This document shows positions 1-11,681 of a DNA stretch of 11,681 bases, in pieces. This DNA comes from an uncultured Ruminococcus sp. (GTDB lineage Bacteria > Bacillota > Clostridia > Oscillospirales > Acutalibacteraceae): contig CADCOZ010000213.1 in NCBI GenBank assembly GCA_902803125.1, positions 1 through 11,681 of the forward strand, written 5' to 3'. The stretch's first letter is position 1. Each line of letters begins with the position of its first letter. The translations under genes were made by a program, and so were the position numbers. The notes below the pieces were generated by a model. The model saw only the letters and a program-made list of their open reading frames with translations. It was not told where the DNA came from and made no database searches.

Positions 1-34
1 ACTTTCTGCCTGTCAAATCGGGTCGTATCCTCTG

Positions 35-146
35 TTGGGGCTTTGCCCCAAACCCCACCAGGGGGGCTCCCCCTGGACCCCCGTTGGGGGAAACCTTTTT
101 CTTGCGAAAAAAAGTTTTCCCCCAAACCCCCTTCCAAAAATCGCTG
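35..146 (-). repeat. Mosaic hairpin intergenic repeat, copy 1
   Basis: This is a GC-rich non-coding element, best read on the minus strand, where it runs CAGCGA, G-rich tract, hairpin I, hairpin II, hairpin III. Hairpin III is at 35-51 (TTGGGGC, loop TTT, GCCCCAA). Hairpin II is at 58-76 (CCAGGGGG, loop GCT, CCCCCTGG). Hairpin I is at 86-123 (GGGGGAAA on the left, TTTCCCCC on the right, with an A/T-rich inner stem and a CTTGCG loop). The end motif is at 141-146. Its order and sequence closely match the plus-strand copy at 4502-4598. Open frames through it are low-complexity and look like shadows. It lies downstream of mecA and could end or protect that transcript, but no U-tract is seen. Confidence 0.85.
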
Positions 147-236
147 TGTTGTTGTCTTTCAAGTGCTTGACGGGTAAAACGGTTGTATGCTCCTGTCACT
201 TTAGCATTTACCTTACTGATTTTTGAAAGACTCACT

Positions 237-866
237 TTAAGACTGTGCTGTATCCTGTTGGGAAACAGTGCAGTTTTGTGCTGTATAAGGTTCCAGCCAT
301 CGGCCAATACTCTGAATGGCGTTGTCGGACTGGAGAACCTGACCGTGTTCCCGCAGAAAAGCCGCCAATAAACTACCGGTGCGACAGCCCGAAGAAAATT
401 CGGCGGCCATACAGCGACAGCGGCGGGTCAGCGGCATGGCAGAAGGCAGTACCAAATAGTAACAGCCGTTCCAACGATAGACGGCACTGTGCGGATGGCT
501 TTCCCCCAGATGGTACAGCGTCTGAACACAATGCAGAAAATGCTCCGCTTCGTCAAAACGGAAAACCATATCGTGCCGCCCGTGCCGGATACGGTAGGTT
601 TTGCGTTTGTGTGATTCTTTGGGCGGATTCGAGATGGTCAGCAGGAACAAACAGCCGTGTTCATACTGCATGGCTTCCATCACAACCTGCTTATGGTGCA
701 GGCTGAGGCCGGTGACGGCACTGGCGTGTGCCATCAGTTCCTGAAGAAAACGGCCGGCTATGGGATGCTCCGGACTCAGACTGTCGAAGGTCAGCGCATA
801 GTCGGCCAATTCATTCTCGCCCAAAGAAATCAAAATATGGGTCTTATCCAATTGCTCAATTTTCAT
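237..866 (-). CDS. mecA: MecA family adaptor protein
   Basis: This 209-residue protein is a MecA-type adaptor, which in Bacillus delivers substrates such as ComK to the ClpC/ClpP protease and stimulates ClpC assembly in the cytosol. The N-terminus (MKIEQLDKTHILISLGENEL, then ADYALTFDSL) matches the N-terminal substrate-binding domain. It spans about residues 1-80 and includes the helix with FLQELM. The C-terminal ClpC-binding domain spans about 97-190 (MVFRFDEAEHFLHCVQTL, then YRWNGCYYLVL). The linker between them is short. Length fits clostridial MecA. The ATG at 866 is supported by GGAGTG (874-879 on the plus strand) eight bases upstream. The gene is divergent from lexA and has its own promoter. 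Its client in this organism cannot be read from sequence. The last ~18 residues are polar and unconserved-looking. Confidence 0.86.
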   Translation of the reverse strand: MKIEQLDKTHILISLGENELADYALTFDSLSPEHPIAGRFLQELMAHASAVTGLSLHHKQVVMEAMQYEHGCLFLLTISNPPKESHKRKTYRIRHGRHDMVFRFDEAEHFLHCVQTLYHLGESHPHSAVYRWNGCYYLVLPSAMPLTRRCRCMAAEFSSGCRTGSLLAAFLREHGQVLQSDNAIQSIGRWLEPYTAQNCTVSQQDTAQS

Positions 867-903
867 CTGTCATCACTCCGATGCGGCACACATTCTTACT
901 TAT

Positions 904-932
904 ATAATATTATGCAGGGGTGTATTTTGCAA
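904..932 (-). promoter_or_regulatory. Candidate sigma-A promoter of mecA
   Basis: On the minus strand, TTGCAA (plus 927-932) and TATTAT (plus 904-909) are separated by exactly 17 bases. Transcription would begin near 897, giving a leader of about 30 bases before the mecA ATG at 866. Spacing and position are good; the boxes match consensus at four and five of six bases. Confidence 0.6.
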
Positions 933-1083
933 TTGATTTTTACCGGAAATTTTTTTGCCATGGAAGAACAATATACCTCCTGCGTTATCTGCGTGGGTGG
1001 ATCGAATGGACGTGATAAGCTATCATAAAAAGCAGGTTTCACATTTCCAAAAACAAAAAAGTCGATTTTTTCGGGTTCTTTTC
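933..1083. other. Divergent mecA-lexA intergenic region, upstream part
   Basis: The mecA-lexA gap (867-1170) is just over 300 bases. Its ends hold the mecA promoter and the lexA promoter with its operator. In the middle part I see only A/T-rich sequence with no convincing dyad, small gene or repeat. Short open frames here lack ribosome binding sites. Confidence 0.6.
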
Positions 1084-1097
1084 AAAACAAATGTTTG
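1084..1097 (+). promoter_or_regulatory. LexA (SOS) box, autoregulatory operator
   Basis: The 14-mer AAAACAAATGTTTG matches the Gram-positive LexA box CGAACRNRYGTTYG at 12 of 14 positions; only the first two bases differ. Its core AAAC-AAAT-GTTT (1085-1096) is a near-perfect dyad. It overlaps the -35 element of the lexA promoter (1095-1100), so LexA bound here would block RNA polymerase. This fits the known autoregulation of lexA in Firmicutes. Confidence 0.8.
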
Positions 1098-1123
1098 ATT
1101 TTTCCCGATAGATATGTTATAAT
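1095..1123 (+). promoter_or_regulatory. lexA promoter
   Basis: TTGATT (1095-1100), a 17-base spacer and a perfect TATAAT (1118-1123) form the promoter. A TG at 1115-1116 gives an extended -10. The lexA leader would be about 40 bases and carries AGGGAGGTG (1155-1163), seven bases before the ATG at 1171. The LexA box overlaps the -35. Confidence 0.8.
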
Positions 1124-1170
1124 GAAAAAAACAGCGTATCCATTATCATGCGTCAGGGAGGTGCAGAAAT

Positions 1171-1758
1171 ATGAAAAAGACACTGTCAAAAAGCAAGTTA
1201 AAGATACTGACGTTTGTTCGGGAGGCTGCTGCACAAGGTCACATCCCTACGGTGCGTGAAATTTGTGAAGGCACAGGTTTGAAGTCCACTTCAACGGTTC
1301 ACGGGCATCTGAAGGCCTTGGAAGAAGCAGGTTATCTGGAAATGGGGAAGGGACACCGCTCCATTCGTCTGCCGGAACGGGAACCCTCCGTAGAGGTGCC
1401 GATTATTGGCAAAGTAACAGCCGGTGTGCCGATTTTGGCCTTTGAAGAAATCACCGGTTATGTGCCGTGCAGTTTATCTAAAGCCAAGGGACGGGAATTA
1501 TTTGCCCTTCATGTACAGGGAGAGAGTATGCGTGACATCGGCATTTATGACGGGGATATCGTGATTTGCGAAAAAACGTCTTGTGCCGAAAACGGGGACA
1601 TTGTGGTAGCCCTGATAGAGGACGAAGCAACCGTCAAGAGTTTCTATAAAGAAGAAGGATATTATCGCTTACAGCCGCACAACCCTGACTTTGAACCCAT
1701 TCTTGTTGATGAATGTTCTATCCTCGGCAAGGTCATTACCCTGATAAGGGAATACTGA
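1171..1758 (+). CDS. lexA: LexA, SOS-response transcriptional repressor
   Basis: This 195-residue protein is the SOS repressor. It binds operators of DNA-damage genes as a dimer and cleaves itself when RecA filaments form. The N-terminal winged helix-turn-helix spans residues 1-66; the recognition region is TVREICEGTGLKSTSTVHGH, starting at residue 27. The C-terminal S24 peptidase domain follows. The scissile bond is Ala84-Gly85 (KVTAGVP), the nucleophile Ser119 (VQGESM) and the general base Lys156 (EATVKSF). All three key elements are present, so the protein should be self-cleavable. Length is slightly below the usual 200-215, mainly because the linker is short. The start is fixed by AGGGAGGTG seven bases upstream. 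Its own promoter carries a LexA box. No other SOS gene follows; a hairpin repeat separates it from the next gene. Confidence 0.96.
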   Translation: MKKTLSKSKLKILTFVREAAAQGHIPTVREICEGTGLKSTSTVHGHLKALEEAGYLEMGKGHRSIRLPEREPSVEVPIIGKVTAGVPILAFEEITGYVPCSLSKAKGRELFALHVQGESMRDIGIYDGDIVICEKTSCAENGDIVVALIEDEATVKSFYKEEGYYRLQPHNPDFEPILVDECSILGKVITLIREY

Positions 1759-4700
1759 AAGCGAACATTCCCTAAAAGCTGATTGTTTGTCTAAATCGTA
1801 TAGCCACCAACTTTTCGCAAAACCGCAAAACACAGCGAATTTTGGAAGGGGGCTTGGGGGTCTCGCCTGTCGGCTCGGTCCGGTCGCTTTGGCCTGCGGC
1901 CAAGGTGTCCACCGGACACCCGTTCTCCTTTTTTTCGCCAGAAAAAGGTTTCCCCCAATGGGGTTTGGGGCAAAGCCCCAACACTCAAAACCCCAACATG
2001 ATGGATTTCTGTGTATTATTTGGTTGAAAAATAGGCGGAGATGTGGTATGATAGATAAACAGGTGTTTATTATCAAGAAAGTAAGCGAAGGGGATGCGTT
2101 CGTTGAAAGTCAAGACCTATTTTGGCAGGCGGTTGGCGGCTGTCCTGTGGGTGGTGCTGATGGCGGTGTGGTTATGGCCGGCAGCAGCTTGGCCGGTGCA
2201 GGCCGCTACGGTATTGGATAACGGGGATTTCGTTTTTCAGGTGCTGGAGGACGGAAAAAGTGCGGAAATCCTTCAGTATAACGGAAAGAGTCTGTATGTT
2301 TCGGTGCCGTCAATGGTGGATAAATATAAAGTAACAAAAATCGGACCGGCGGCGTTTATGTCCAACAAGACCATTAAGGAACTGGAAATTCCCGCTTCGG
2401 TGGAATATATTGATGCCAATGCCTTTATGGGTTGTCAGGCTTTGAAAAAAGCAGATATCAGCGGGAATGTGGAAATCATTGGCGAATGTGCTTTTATGAA
2501 CTGTCCGGCGTTGGAAACCGTTATCCTGCAGGAAGGCGTTATGCAGATTATGGATTCCGCTTTTTCCGGGTGTTCGGCACTGAAAAGCATCGAACTGCCC
2601 AACAGTATTATTGTTGTGGCGAAATATGCGTTTTTTAACTGTTCTGCGCTGGAGGATATTGTTATCCCGCCGACTATTGATGAACTGGGCGGCTATGCGT
2701 TGGAAGGCACCAAGTGGATGAAGAACCAGACCAACGACTGTATTACGGTGGCAGACGGGATTCTCATAAAATATACGGGCAGTGAGAAATCGAAGAGCCT
2801 GCCGGCCAAGGTCAAGCAGATTGGCGACTATGCCTTTGCCGGTGATGAGAATATAGAAATGATTCTGCTGTCCCGCAACGTAACCAAGGTTGGCAAGTCT
2901 GCTTTTGAAAAATGTACGAACCTGACGACTGTCAGCCTGCCGGATTCGGTGACGGCCATCGGAGAAAGAGCGTTTTTAGGCTGTACCTCTCTGAACAATG
3001 TTACCCTGCCGAACAATTTGAAGGTTTTGGAAAAGAGTGTGTTTGAGGAATGTACGTCCCTCACTTCCATGACACTGCCGGCCAAGATTGAAATGATTGA
3101 AAACAGTGCCTTTTCTTTCTGTACGGAACTCAAGAGCATTAAATTGTCGAGCGGCCTTAGAAAGATTGATGAATCTGCGTTCCAAAGCTGTTTGGCACTC
3201 GGCAGACTGGTGTTTCCGGAGTCCCTGAAGGAAATCAATTCCAATGCCTTTGCCAACTGTGCCAACCTGACAAGAATTGAATTTAACGGCGATACGGCGG
3301 CGGCTTCCTTTGCCTTTGCGGACTGCTTTATGCTTCGGGATGTCGTTTTTTATAAAAACCCCACCAATATCAGCGAATACGCTTTTTCCGGTGACAACGA
3401 AATCATCTTCTACAGCGACAACAGCTTATATGTGGAAGAATATGCCCGCAAAGCTAAACTGCAAAGTGAAAACATTAAGAATCTGCCCCCTTATGAAGAT
3501 AAGGGAAGGTTGGTGGATAATCTACAGGAAGGTGAAGAAGAGAGATTCTCCGGCACCTATACGTTCATTGTGATAGTGATTGTGCTGGTCGATGTGGCGG
3601 TCATCGTGCTGTTCAGTGCGTATATCCTTCTGAACCAGAAGAAAAAACGCAGACGCAGAAGAAGAAAATCGGCTGTCAGTCGGGGAAGAACTTCTTCCGC
3701 CGCACCAACAAAAACAGCGGTGTCCCGTTCGTCCCGAACGGAAGATGCTCCGAAATCTTCCCACCACCGTACACAGTATCCTGAAAGAAAATCATCCGGT
3801 ACCGCCGAACGCCCAAAGAAAAAGCCATGAGAAAGAGCGGAAAAAGAAGTCAACGGTTAGCACAGATGGCCTTATTGCTGGCGGCGGCGTTGGTACTCAG
3901 CTGGATAGAACTGCTGTTGTCCCTGCCGATGCCGGTGCCGGGCATAAAAATCGGCTTGGCTAATTTAGCCATTCTGTTTACGCTGTACTGTCTTGGCAAA
4001 CCGGCGGCGTTAATGGTGCTGACAGGCCGTCTGCTGTTGTCGGCTCTGCTGTTTGGGAATGCGTCCTCGCTGATTTTCAGTGCCGCAGGCGGCTATTTGA
4101 GTTTTGCTGTGATGTGTTTGGCACAATGGCTGTTGGGTCGTCATGTGGTGGTGGTCAGTATCTTGGGCGGCATTTTTCACAACATCGGACAGTTAGCAGC
4201 GGCTTCGGTGGTATTGTCCACACCGCTTTGGTGGTATCTGCCGTATTTGCTGATAGGCGGCATGGCGGCCGGAGCCTTGAACGGATGGCTGACAAGCCTT
4301 ATCCTGAAAAGCCGGTTCTTTTCGGCTTTGAACAGCAGTCGGCCGTCGTCAGAACCCGCACCCACCGATAAGAATAACCAACAAATGAAACAAGGTCAGT
4401 AACCTGCCAAAGCGGGTTACTGACCTTTTGTGCGTTTATGTGCAGGGGGAAAAAATGAATAATGAATAACGAATAAATAATAATGCTGATTTAGGTCAAG
4501 TCAGCGAATTTTGAAAGGGGGTTTGGGGGAAAACTTTTTTTCGCCAGAAAAAGTTTCCCCCAACGGGTTCCAAGGGCAGAGCCCTTGGTGGGGCGTGGGT
4601 TTTCGGTTATAGGACAACGGTGAACTTCATCCATTCGCCGTATTCGCTTTGGGCAGAAATATGGCCGCCGTGGGCTTCCACGCTGGCTTTGGCAATTGCC

Positions 4701-7700
4701 AGTCCCAAACCGTAGCCGCCGGTCTTGCTGTTGCGGGATTCGTCACGCCGATAGAAGCGTTCAAAAATTTTGCCCAGCTGTTCTTTTGGCACACCTTCAC
4801 CGGTGTTGTGGACTTCAATGATTTTCTTGTTGGCGTGTGTGTACAGTTTAGCGGTAATGATGCCGTGGGCAAAGGAGTATTTAACGGCATTGTCCAACAG
4901 AATGGTCAGAACGTGCTTGATGGCACTTTCATCGCCGTGATAAGTGATATCGGGCTGTGCTTCGGTAATCAGCTGTTTGCCCATCTCGAACACGGTGCTT
5001 TCAAACGGCAGTACCGTTTGCAGAAAAACATCGGTGAGCGAAAAGTCGGACATGACCATCGGGTGACCAGTTTTATCGTCCAGCCGTGCCAAACAAAGCA
5101 GTTCGGTGACCAGTTCGTTCATGCGGACGGTTTCGGAACGAATGTAACCAAGCCATTTGTTGTCGCCGATTTCCGTGGCCAGAACATCGGCGTTGGCACT
5201 GATAACGGCCAGCGGTGTTTTCAGTTCATGACTGGCATTGGAGATAAAGAGTTTTTGCTTCTCAAGATTTTTCTTGACCGGTTTGACCAGCCAAAAAGCC
5301 AGACCGACCGCCAGCAGAAAGAAGAAGAAAATGGTCAGCAGTCCAATGATGGACGTTGAGAACAGCAGATTTTTTTGTGCCTGCTGATAGGTGCGGATAT
5401 CCATAAAGACAAGGATAGCACCGTAGTATTTGGGCTGGAGATAGTAGGCATAGTGACCCAATTCTCCAGAAGTCTGACCGGAGGATAGCGCTTGGTTGGC
5501 ATAGTTCACGATATCGTTTTGGTCAACCTCAATATTCCGTGCCAAAACGATACGCCGGACGGAATAGTCATAGTTGAACTGAATGGAGAAGCAGTCAATG
5601 TATTCGGTCTGACTGTCCCCGAACGGGTCATAGGCGTTGAGGGTGGTGGGGGGAAAGCCGTCTAAGTCTGCAATACGGGTAATGGTGGCTTCAATCTGTG
5701 TGCGGTTGCCCATTCTCTGCATCATGTTGATGGCACTCATAATGCCAAAGACAGCCACCGTCAGAATCAGTGTGATAACGATGATGATTTTGATACGCAG
5801 TTTACTAATCATTTGGCACCATCCAGACAATAGCCGATGCCCCGCCGTGTTTTGATTTGCACGGAAGAATGCAGGACACTCAATTTCTTCCGCAGAAAGG
5901 AAATGTACACTTCCACGTTGTTGTATTCACTTTCATCGTTATGTCCCCAGATTTTGGTAACGAACTGTTCTTTGGTAACGATCTGACCGGCGGCCGATAC
6001 GAGCATTTCCATCATTTGGAATTCTTTGCGTCCCAAGACAACGCTGTTCACGCCGCAAATAATTTCGCCCTTTTTCAAGTCCAAGGTAATGTCGCCGAAG
6101 CGGGGGTTAATGTCGGGCGTTACGGTTTTTCGTCTTGTCATGGCACGAATGCGGGCGAGCAGTTCACCCATCGAGAACGGCTTTGTCAGATAGTCATCGG
6201 CTCCACAGTCGAGTCCTTTAATTTTGTCCTCCGTTTCGGAACGGGCGGTCAGCAAAAGGACAGGTGTTTCTATCTCTTTGACCCGCAGATACGACAGCAC
6301 ATCCAGCCCGTTCATTTTCGGCAGCATAATATCCAGCAGAATGCAGTCATAATCCCCCGTCAAAGCATATTGCAGTCCCACCTCACCGTTATGCGCCAAA
6401 TCCACCTGATACCCTTCACTTCTCAGAATTGCCCCCACGGCCTCGGCCAACCCTATCTCATCTTCTACTACCAATATATTCATAATATCCCTCTCTTCCT
6501 GAATGTTGGAGGGCTTTGGCCTTACGGCCAAGGTGTCCACCGGACACCCGCACTTCCTCCAAAGCTCCCAGCAAGGACTTTGCCCCTGCACTCCGCAAGC
6601 CTTTGAAAAGCTTGCGAAAAACTTTTCATTTGGTTAATGCGGAAAATCATTCCGCCTTTGGGTCTTTTTGCACGCCGTTTGATACTTGTCCGCCGGCCGG
6701 AAAAAACCGGTTTTCAGCATCATGTTTTGTTCCTCTTTATTATAGTACAAAAGCCGCTTTTCTTGCAAGCATTTTTTCCGCCCTTCGTGCATAGGTTCAA
6801 TATGGTGCAAAAAATCCCCCTTTGCTTTTTCTGCAAAAGGGGGATACGGGTCTATTGCTTGCAAGAATTATTTTTTCTTTGTGGTCTTTCTGGAAGTCTT
6901 TTTAGCAGGAGCTTCGGTGGCTTCAGTGGCTTCAGCCGCTTCGGCTTTCTTCTGGCTGGGCTTTCTGGTCTTGGGAGCGGGCTTCTCCTCATCCGCTGTT
7001 TTATCCTCAGCCGCAGTGGTTTCTGCCGCTTTTGCGGCTTTGGTTTTTCTGGTGGTTTTGGCTTTAGCGGCGGGCTTGGCTTCTTCAACAGCTTCGGCTG
7101 TAGCTTCGGGCTTCACTTCCTCAGCAACTTCGGCAGTAGCTTCGGGCTTTACTTCTTCAGCAGGAGCCGCTTCAACTGCGGGCTTCACTTCCTTGGCCTT
7201 TACTGCTTTGGCGGGGGCTTTGGGAGCGGAAGTGCTAAGTCCTTCGCAGGAGTCTAAGAAAGACTTGATTTTGGCATAGATTTTCTCAACGCCGCCTTCG
7301 CTGTCGCTTTCAATGTTCAGCGGCATAATCGGGTCGTGAACGCTCAAGCGGAGCAGGAACCAGCCGTCACCGTTATCCTTGTCGAAGGATACACGAATGC
7401 CTTCATAGTTATCATCGGCCACAATGAAATCCTTCTGCTTTGCGGCATAGGCTTTCAGATCGGCAATAACCTGTTCGCCATAGGCACGGAAATCCTTGGC
7501 GGTGATGGCCAGACGGATTTCACGGCTCTCAACAGGCTCTTTCAGGTCAGCAATCAGGCTGTCCAGTGTTTTGCCTTCCTTGCGAAGCTGTGCGGCCTTG
7601 ATGATGATTTTGGTGATAAGATAGGCACCGTCATCGAGGAAGTAGTTCTCCTGCATAGCGGCGTGACCGGAGGTTTCAATGGCCAGCGGACAGCGAACGC

Positions 7701-10700
7701 CGTTTTCGTTCTGACGGATAGCTTCGTCAATGACGTTCTTGTAGCCTCTCTTAAAGCGGAGGTGCTTGCCGCCCAGTGTCTGTTCAATGAATTCTTTCAG
7801 ACCGGCAGAGGTGATGGAATCGGTCACAATCATGCCGCCCATGTTGTTTTCAAGAACGATAGCGGCGGCCAAAGCTACCAGACGGTTGCGGTTGATTTCC
7901 TTACCCTGTGCATCAACGGCACCACAGCGGTCAACGTCTGTATCGAAGATAATGCCGAAATCAGCACCGCAGGCCTTCACAGCGGCACAAACGGATTCCA
8001 TCGCTTTGGCATCTTCGGGATTCGGAATATGATTCGGGAACAAGCCGTCCGGCTCTAAGAACTGACTGCCGCGTACATCAGCACCCAAGGCTTCCAGCAC
8101 CTCGGAAGCATAGAAACCGCCCACACCGTTGCCGGCATCTACAACGATTTTGAAGCCCTTCAGCGGATGATGGTAGTCGTTTTTGTCGTTGATTTGTTCT
8201 TTGATGAACTCACGCAGGTTACCGGCGTAATAGCTCATATAGGCATTTTCAACCAAGTGGCCGCCAATGGCCGGAGGCAGTTTTTTGCTGTCCTGTGCAT
8301 AGGCAAGGATTTCGGTGATGTTGTCGCCCTCTAAGCCGCCCTCACGGGTAAAGAACTTCAAACCGTTCTTGTAGTAGGGGTGATGGCTGGCTGTAATCTG
8401 AATGGCACCGTCACAAGCCAATTCAACGGTGGTCATGAACATAGCGGGGGTAGAGCAGAGGTCACAGTCCACCACAAAAGCACCGGCTCTCAGCAGTTCG
8501 GCTTTTGTAAGGTCAGCCATATGCGGACCGGAGATGCGGGAATCTCTGCCAACGGATATTTTCAGTTCGGGACCGGATTTGCCGGTTTTCTTTGAGAGCC
8601 AAAGGGTGAACGCATTAACAATGGCCTTAACGGTGTCATCGGTCAGGTTGACTTCAAAGCCGGCTCCTTCAACCGCAGTACCACGAATATCCGTGCCGCT
8701 TTTCAAGGCACTCCAGAATTCATTTAACATTATAATCGTCTCCTTTATGTTTTGGAATAGGGAACAATGACAGAATAAGCGAAGGGTTATTTATATTATC
8801 CAATCCGTCCGCAGTATACGAACGAATGATAATGCCGTAAGGTCAGGTTTCCGGACACGGCAAACCGGTGTTGAGAACAAGGCGATGAACCATCAGCATA
8901 AAAGGTTCGCCCAAGCCCTCCAACACTCACTTGATGCCGGTGTCAAAAGCGTCCGGTCTGTCGGTTTTGGTGTATTCGATGGGAACTTCGTCAACGGTGA
9001 TGGTCAATGCACCGTCGGTATCAAAGGTGTACGTCATCGGATAATTGGCAAAGGTGCCGTCCACCTGTGCGATATTAAAGATGCATTCGCCGTCCTTAGC
9101 TGTATAGCAGCCTTTATAAATGCTGTCACGGTAGGTGATTTGCAGGGTGTTGTCGTCATAGAAAGCATAGGTGTGGTCGTAGCTGGCATCTTCATATGTT
9201 TTCATCCAAACGCCCAGCAGATCCTTGTCTTGGGTGGCACCTTCAATGGGCTTGAGGGGTATCGTATAGTTTTTGTCCTCGTGCAGGGTGTACATATAAT
9301 AACGGTAGCCGTCTGTTTCGACATAATCGGCAGAGGCTTTTTTCTGTGCCACGGATTCGTCATCTTCCTGCCCCAAGGTATCAGGGGCAAAAATCATACC
9401 GCTGATGTCGGTACAAATGATTTTGCGGGTGCTGAAGGCGGTGCCTTCCACGGTATAGCGGAACTGATGCGTAACGGCAGGGGTGTTAAAATCACTGAAA
9501 TGCAGGAATGTCATGGTCAGCAGATTACCTTTATCATCATTCGTCAGCTGATAGGTGCCTTTCCGCAGGTAGCCGCCGTTATGGAAATAACAGGTGCCGT
9601 CCTCTTCAAAGCTGTAGGAAACGGAACAGTCCTGTTCACCCACCAGAAAATGCAGGGTCCAAGTACCTTTAATGGATTTATTGGCAAACAGTCCCCAGCA
9701 GGCAAAAAACAAAACAGATACCGCCAGCACAGCAGCCGCTACAATCAGCGGAGGCTGTATCCTGAAGGAACAGGATTTCTTTCGGCGGGTCGGCGGTTTG
9801 GCCGGAACAGTACCGACAGCCGTTTCGGGTATATTTTCAGCGGATGATGGATTCATGCACAGAGTCCTCCTTCAGCATCGTTCTTCATATTTTTCTTATC
9901 ATTACTATTGTATCGTATTTTGTGCCACAAAACAAGTCTTTATATGTATAAATTAAATAATTTTTCCTGTTTTTTCTATCTATTATAACGATAAAAAGGT
10001 AAAAGGGGTGTTTTTTTGTCGAAAAAAATACGGCAGGAAGCGTTTCAGAGGATATCTGTCAGGTAAAAAATGCAAAAAGTGGAAAGAAATTGGCAAATTA
10101 AAAAAACTTTTGCATAAAATGAAACAAATTGTTGAAACAACAGGAAAAATATGATATGATAAGGATAAGAATAAATCTGAGGAAATTATCCACAGATGAT
10201 AAGGGGGATATGTTAGTATGGAAAAGAAAGAAATGTATGAATTGTGGCTGACCCATGCTACAGAGGACACCGATCTGGTGCAGGAACTGGAAAGCATGAA
10301 GGACAATGAGAATGAAATCAACGAGAGTTTTTATCGTGAGCTGAAATTTGGCACAGCCGGTTTGAGAGGCATTATCGGAGCAGGCACTAACCGCATGAAC
10401 ATTTATACGGTGCGGAAGGCCACGCAGGGATTGGCCAATTTCCTGAACAAGAAATATGAGCATCCGTCCGTGGCGATTGCTTACGATTCCCGTATCAAAG
10501 CAGATTTGTTTGCCCGTGAAGCCGCCAGAGTCTTGGCCGCCAACGGCATTAAGGCGTATTTGGCCGCCGAATTACAGCCGACACCGGTTGTTTCCTATGC
10601 GGTGCGTACCTTAAAGGCCAGTGCCGGCATTATGGTAACCGCCAGTCATAACCCTGCCGAATATAACGGCTATAAGTGTTACGGCAGTGACGGCTGTCAG

Positions 10701-11681
10701 ATGACCGATGTGAATGCCGATGCGGTCTATGACGCGATTCAGCAGGTGAACTATTTCAGCGGTGACATCAAGATTGCCGATTTTGACTTAGCGGTGCAAA
10801 GCGGCATGATTGAGTGGATCAAAGAAGAACTGTACGAAAGCTATCTGGATTGTGTACAGAAGCAGACAGTCTTTGCAGGCATCTGCCAAGGTTCCGGTCT
10901 GAAAGTCGTGTATACACCGCTCAACGGTGCCGGCAATAAGCTGGTGCGGAAAATTCTGGACAGAATCGGTGTGGAGAATGTTGTTGTTGTGCCGGAGCAG
11001 GAGTTGCCGGACGGCCACTTTACGACCTGCCCGTATCCGAATCCGGAGGAGAAAGAAGCCTTACAGCTGGGCTTGGCACTTTGCGAAAAAGAGCAGGCCG
11101 ATTTACTGCTGGCGACCGACCCCGACAGTGACCGTGTGGGTATTGCCGTTAAGACACAAAACGGTTACCGTTTGATGACCGGCAACGAAACCGGCATTCT
11201 GTTAATGAACTATCTGCTGTCCTGCCGCAAGGCCGCCGGTACTTTACCGGAAAAGCCTGTGGCCGTCAGAACAGTGGTGACCAGCAAACTGATTGATAAA
11301 ATCTGTGAAACCTACGGCTGTGATCTGAAGGTTGTGCTGACCGGCTTTAAGTATATCGGCGAGCAGATTCTGCTGTTGGAGCAGAAAAATGAAGAGTCCC
11401 GTTATGTCTTTGGCTTTGAAGAGAGCTACGGCTACTTGGCCGGTACCTATGTACGGGATAAAGATGCCGTGGTGGCTTCCATGCTGATTTGCGAGATGGC
11501 GGCGTATTACCGTCAGCAGGGCAAGAGTCTGGAAGAGGTCATCAACGAAATCTACGAAAAATACGGTTATTACCTCAACCAGACCCGCAGTTTTACCTTT
11601 AAGGGTGCGGCCGGTATGCAGAAAATGACCGATATCATGAGCAATCTGAGAAGCAACCCGCCCGCAGAAGTGGCCGGTTAT

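Overview
The window looks like chromosomal DNA of a low-to-mid-GC Gram-positive bacterium of the class Clostridia, most likely an Oscillospiraceae/Ruminococcaceae-type gut organism. This is an inference from a Firmicutes-type LexA and LexA box, MecA, strong AGGAGG-type ribosome binding sites, TTGNNN-17-TATNAT promoters, a BspA-type leucine-rich-repeat surface protein, and GC-rich hairpin repeats between the genes. There are no phage, transposase, CRISPR, tRNA or rRNA genes.

Layout from left to right. A hairpin repeat (copy 1) lies beside mecA (minus strand, ClpC adaptor). Divergent from mecA is lexA (plus), with a recognisable SOS box over its own -35. Repeat copy 2 follows. Next comes a two-gene plus-strand unit: a secreted, membrane-anchored BspA-like LRR protein and a Gx transporter / heptaprenyl-diphosphate-synthase-component-I membrane protein. 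Their stop and start codons overlap, and a terminator at the end of the unit has the second stop codon inside its stem. Repeat copy 3 sits before a minus-strand two-component system (OmpR-type regulator then histidine kinase, ATGA overlap). The leader of that system carries repeat copy 4, a possible 29-codon ORF and a candidate promoter. Further right on the minus strand are an alpha-D-phosphohexomutase with an unusual 124-residue Ala/Lys/Glu/Thr-rich tail and a membrane-anchored protein with two lipocalin-like halves. Last, on the plus strand, a second phosphohexomutase of the PgcA type starts at 10218 and runs off the window end.

Functionally this is mostly housekeeping: SOS control (LexA), regulated proteolysis (MecA), hexose-phosphate interconversion for cell-envelope sugars (two mutases), and envelope sensing and display (two-component system, BspA-like protein, lipocalin-like protein). 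I see no defence system, biosynthetic cluster or mobile element with its own genes. The most interesting material is non-coding and structural. A mosaic family of intergenic hairpin elements occurs four times in about 6.6 kb. It shows compensatory base changes between two copies and a double-hairpin module shared by two other copies. The low-complexity repeat tail on an otherwise canonical phosphohexomutase is the second point of interest. All calls rest on reading the sequence; no database search was run.
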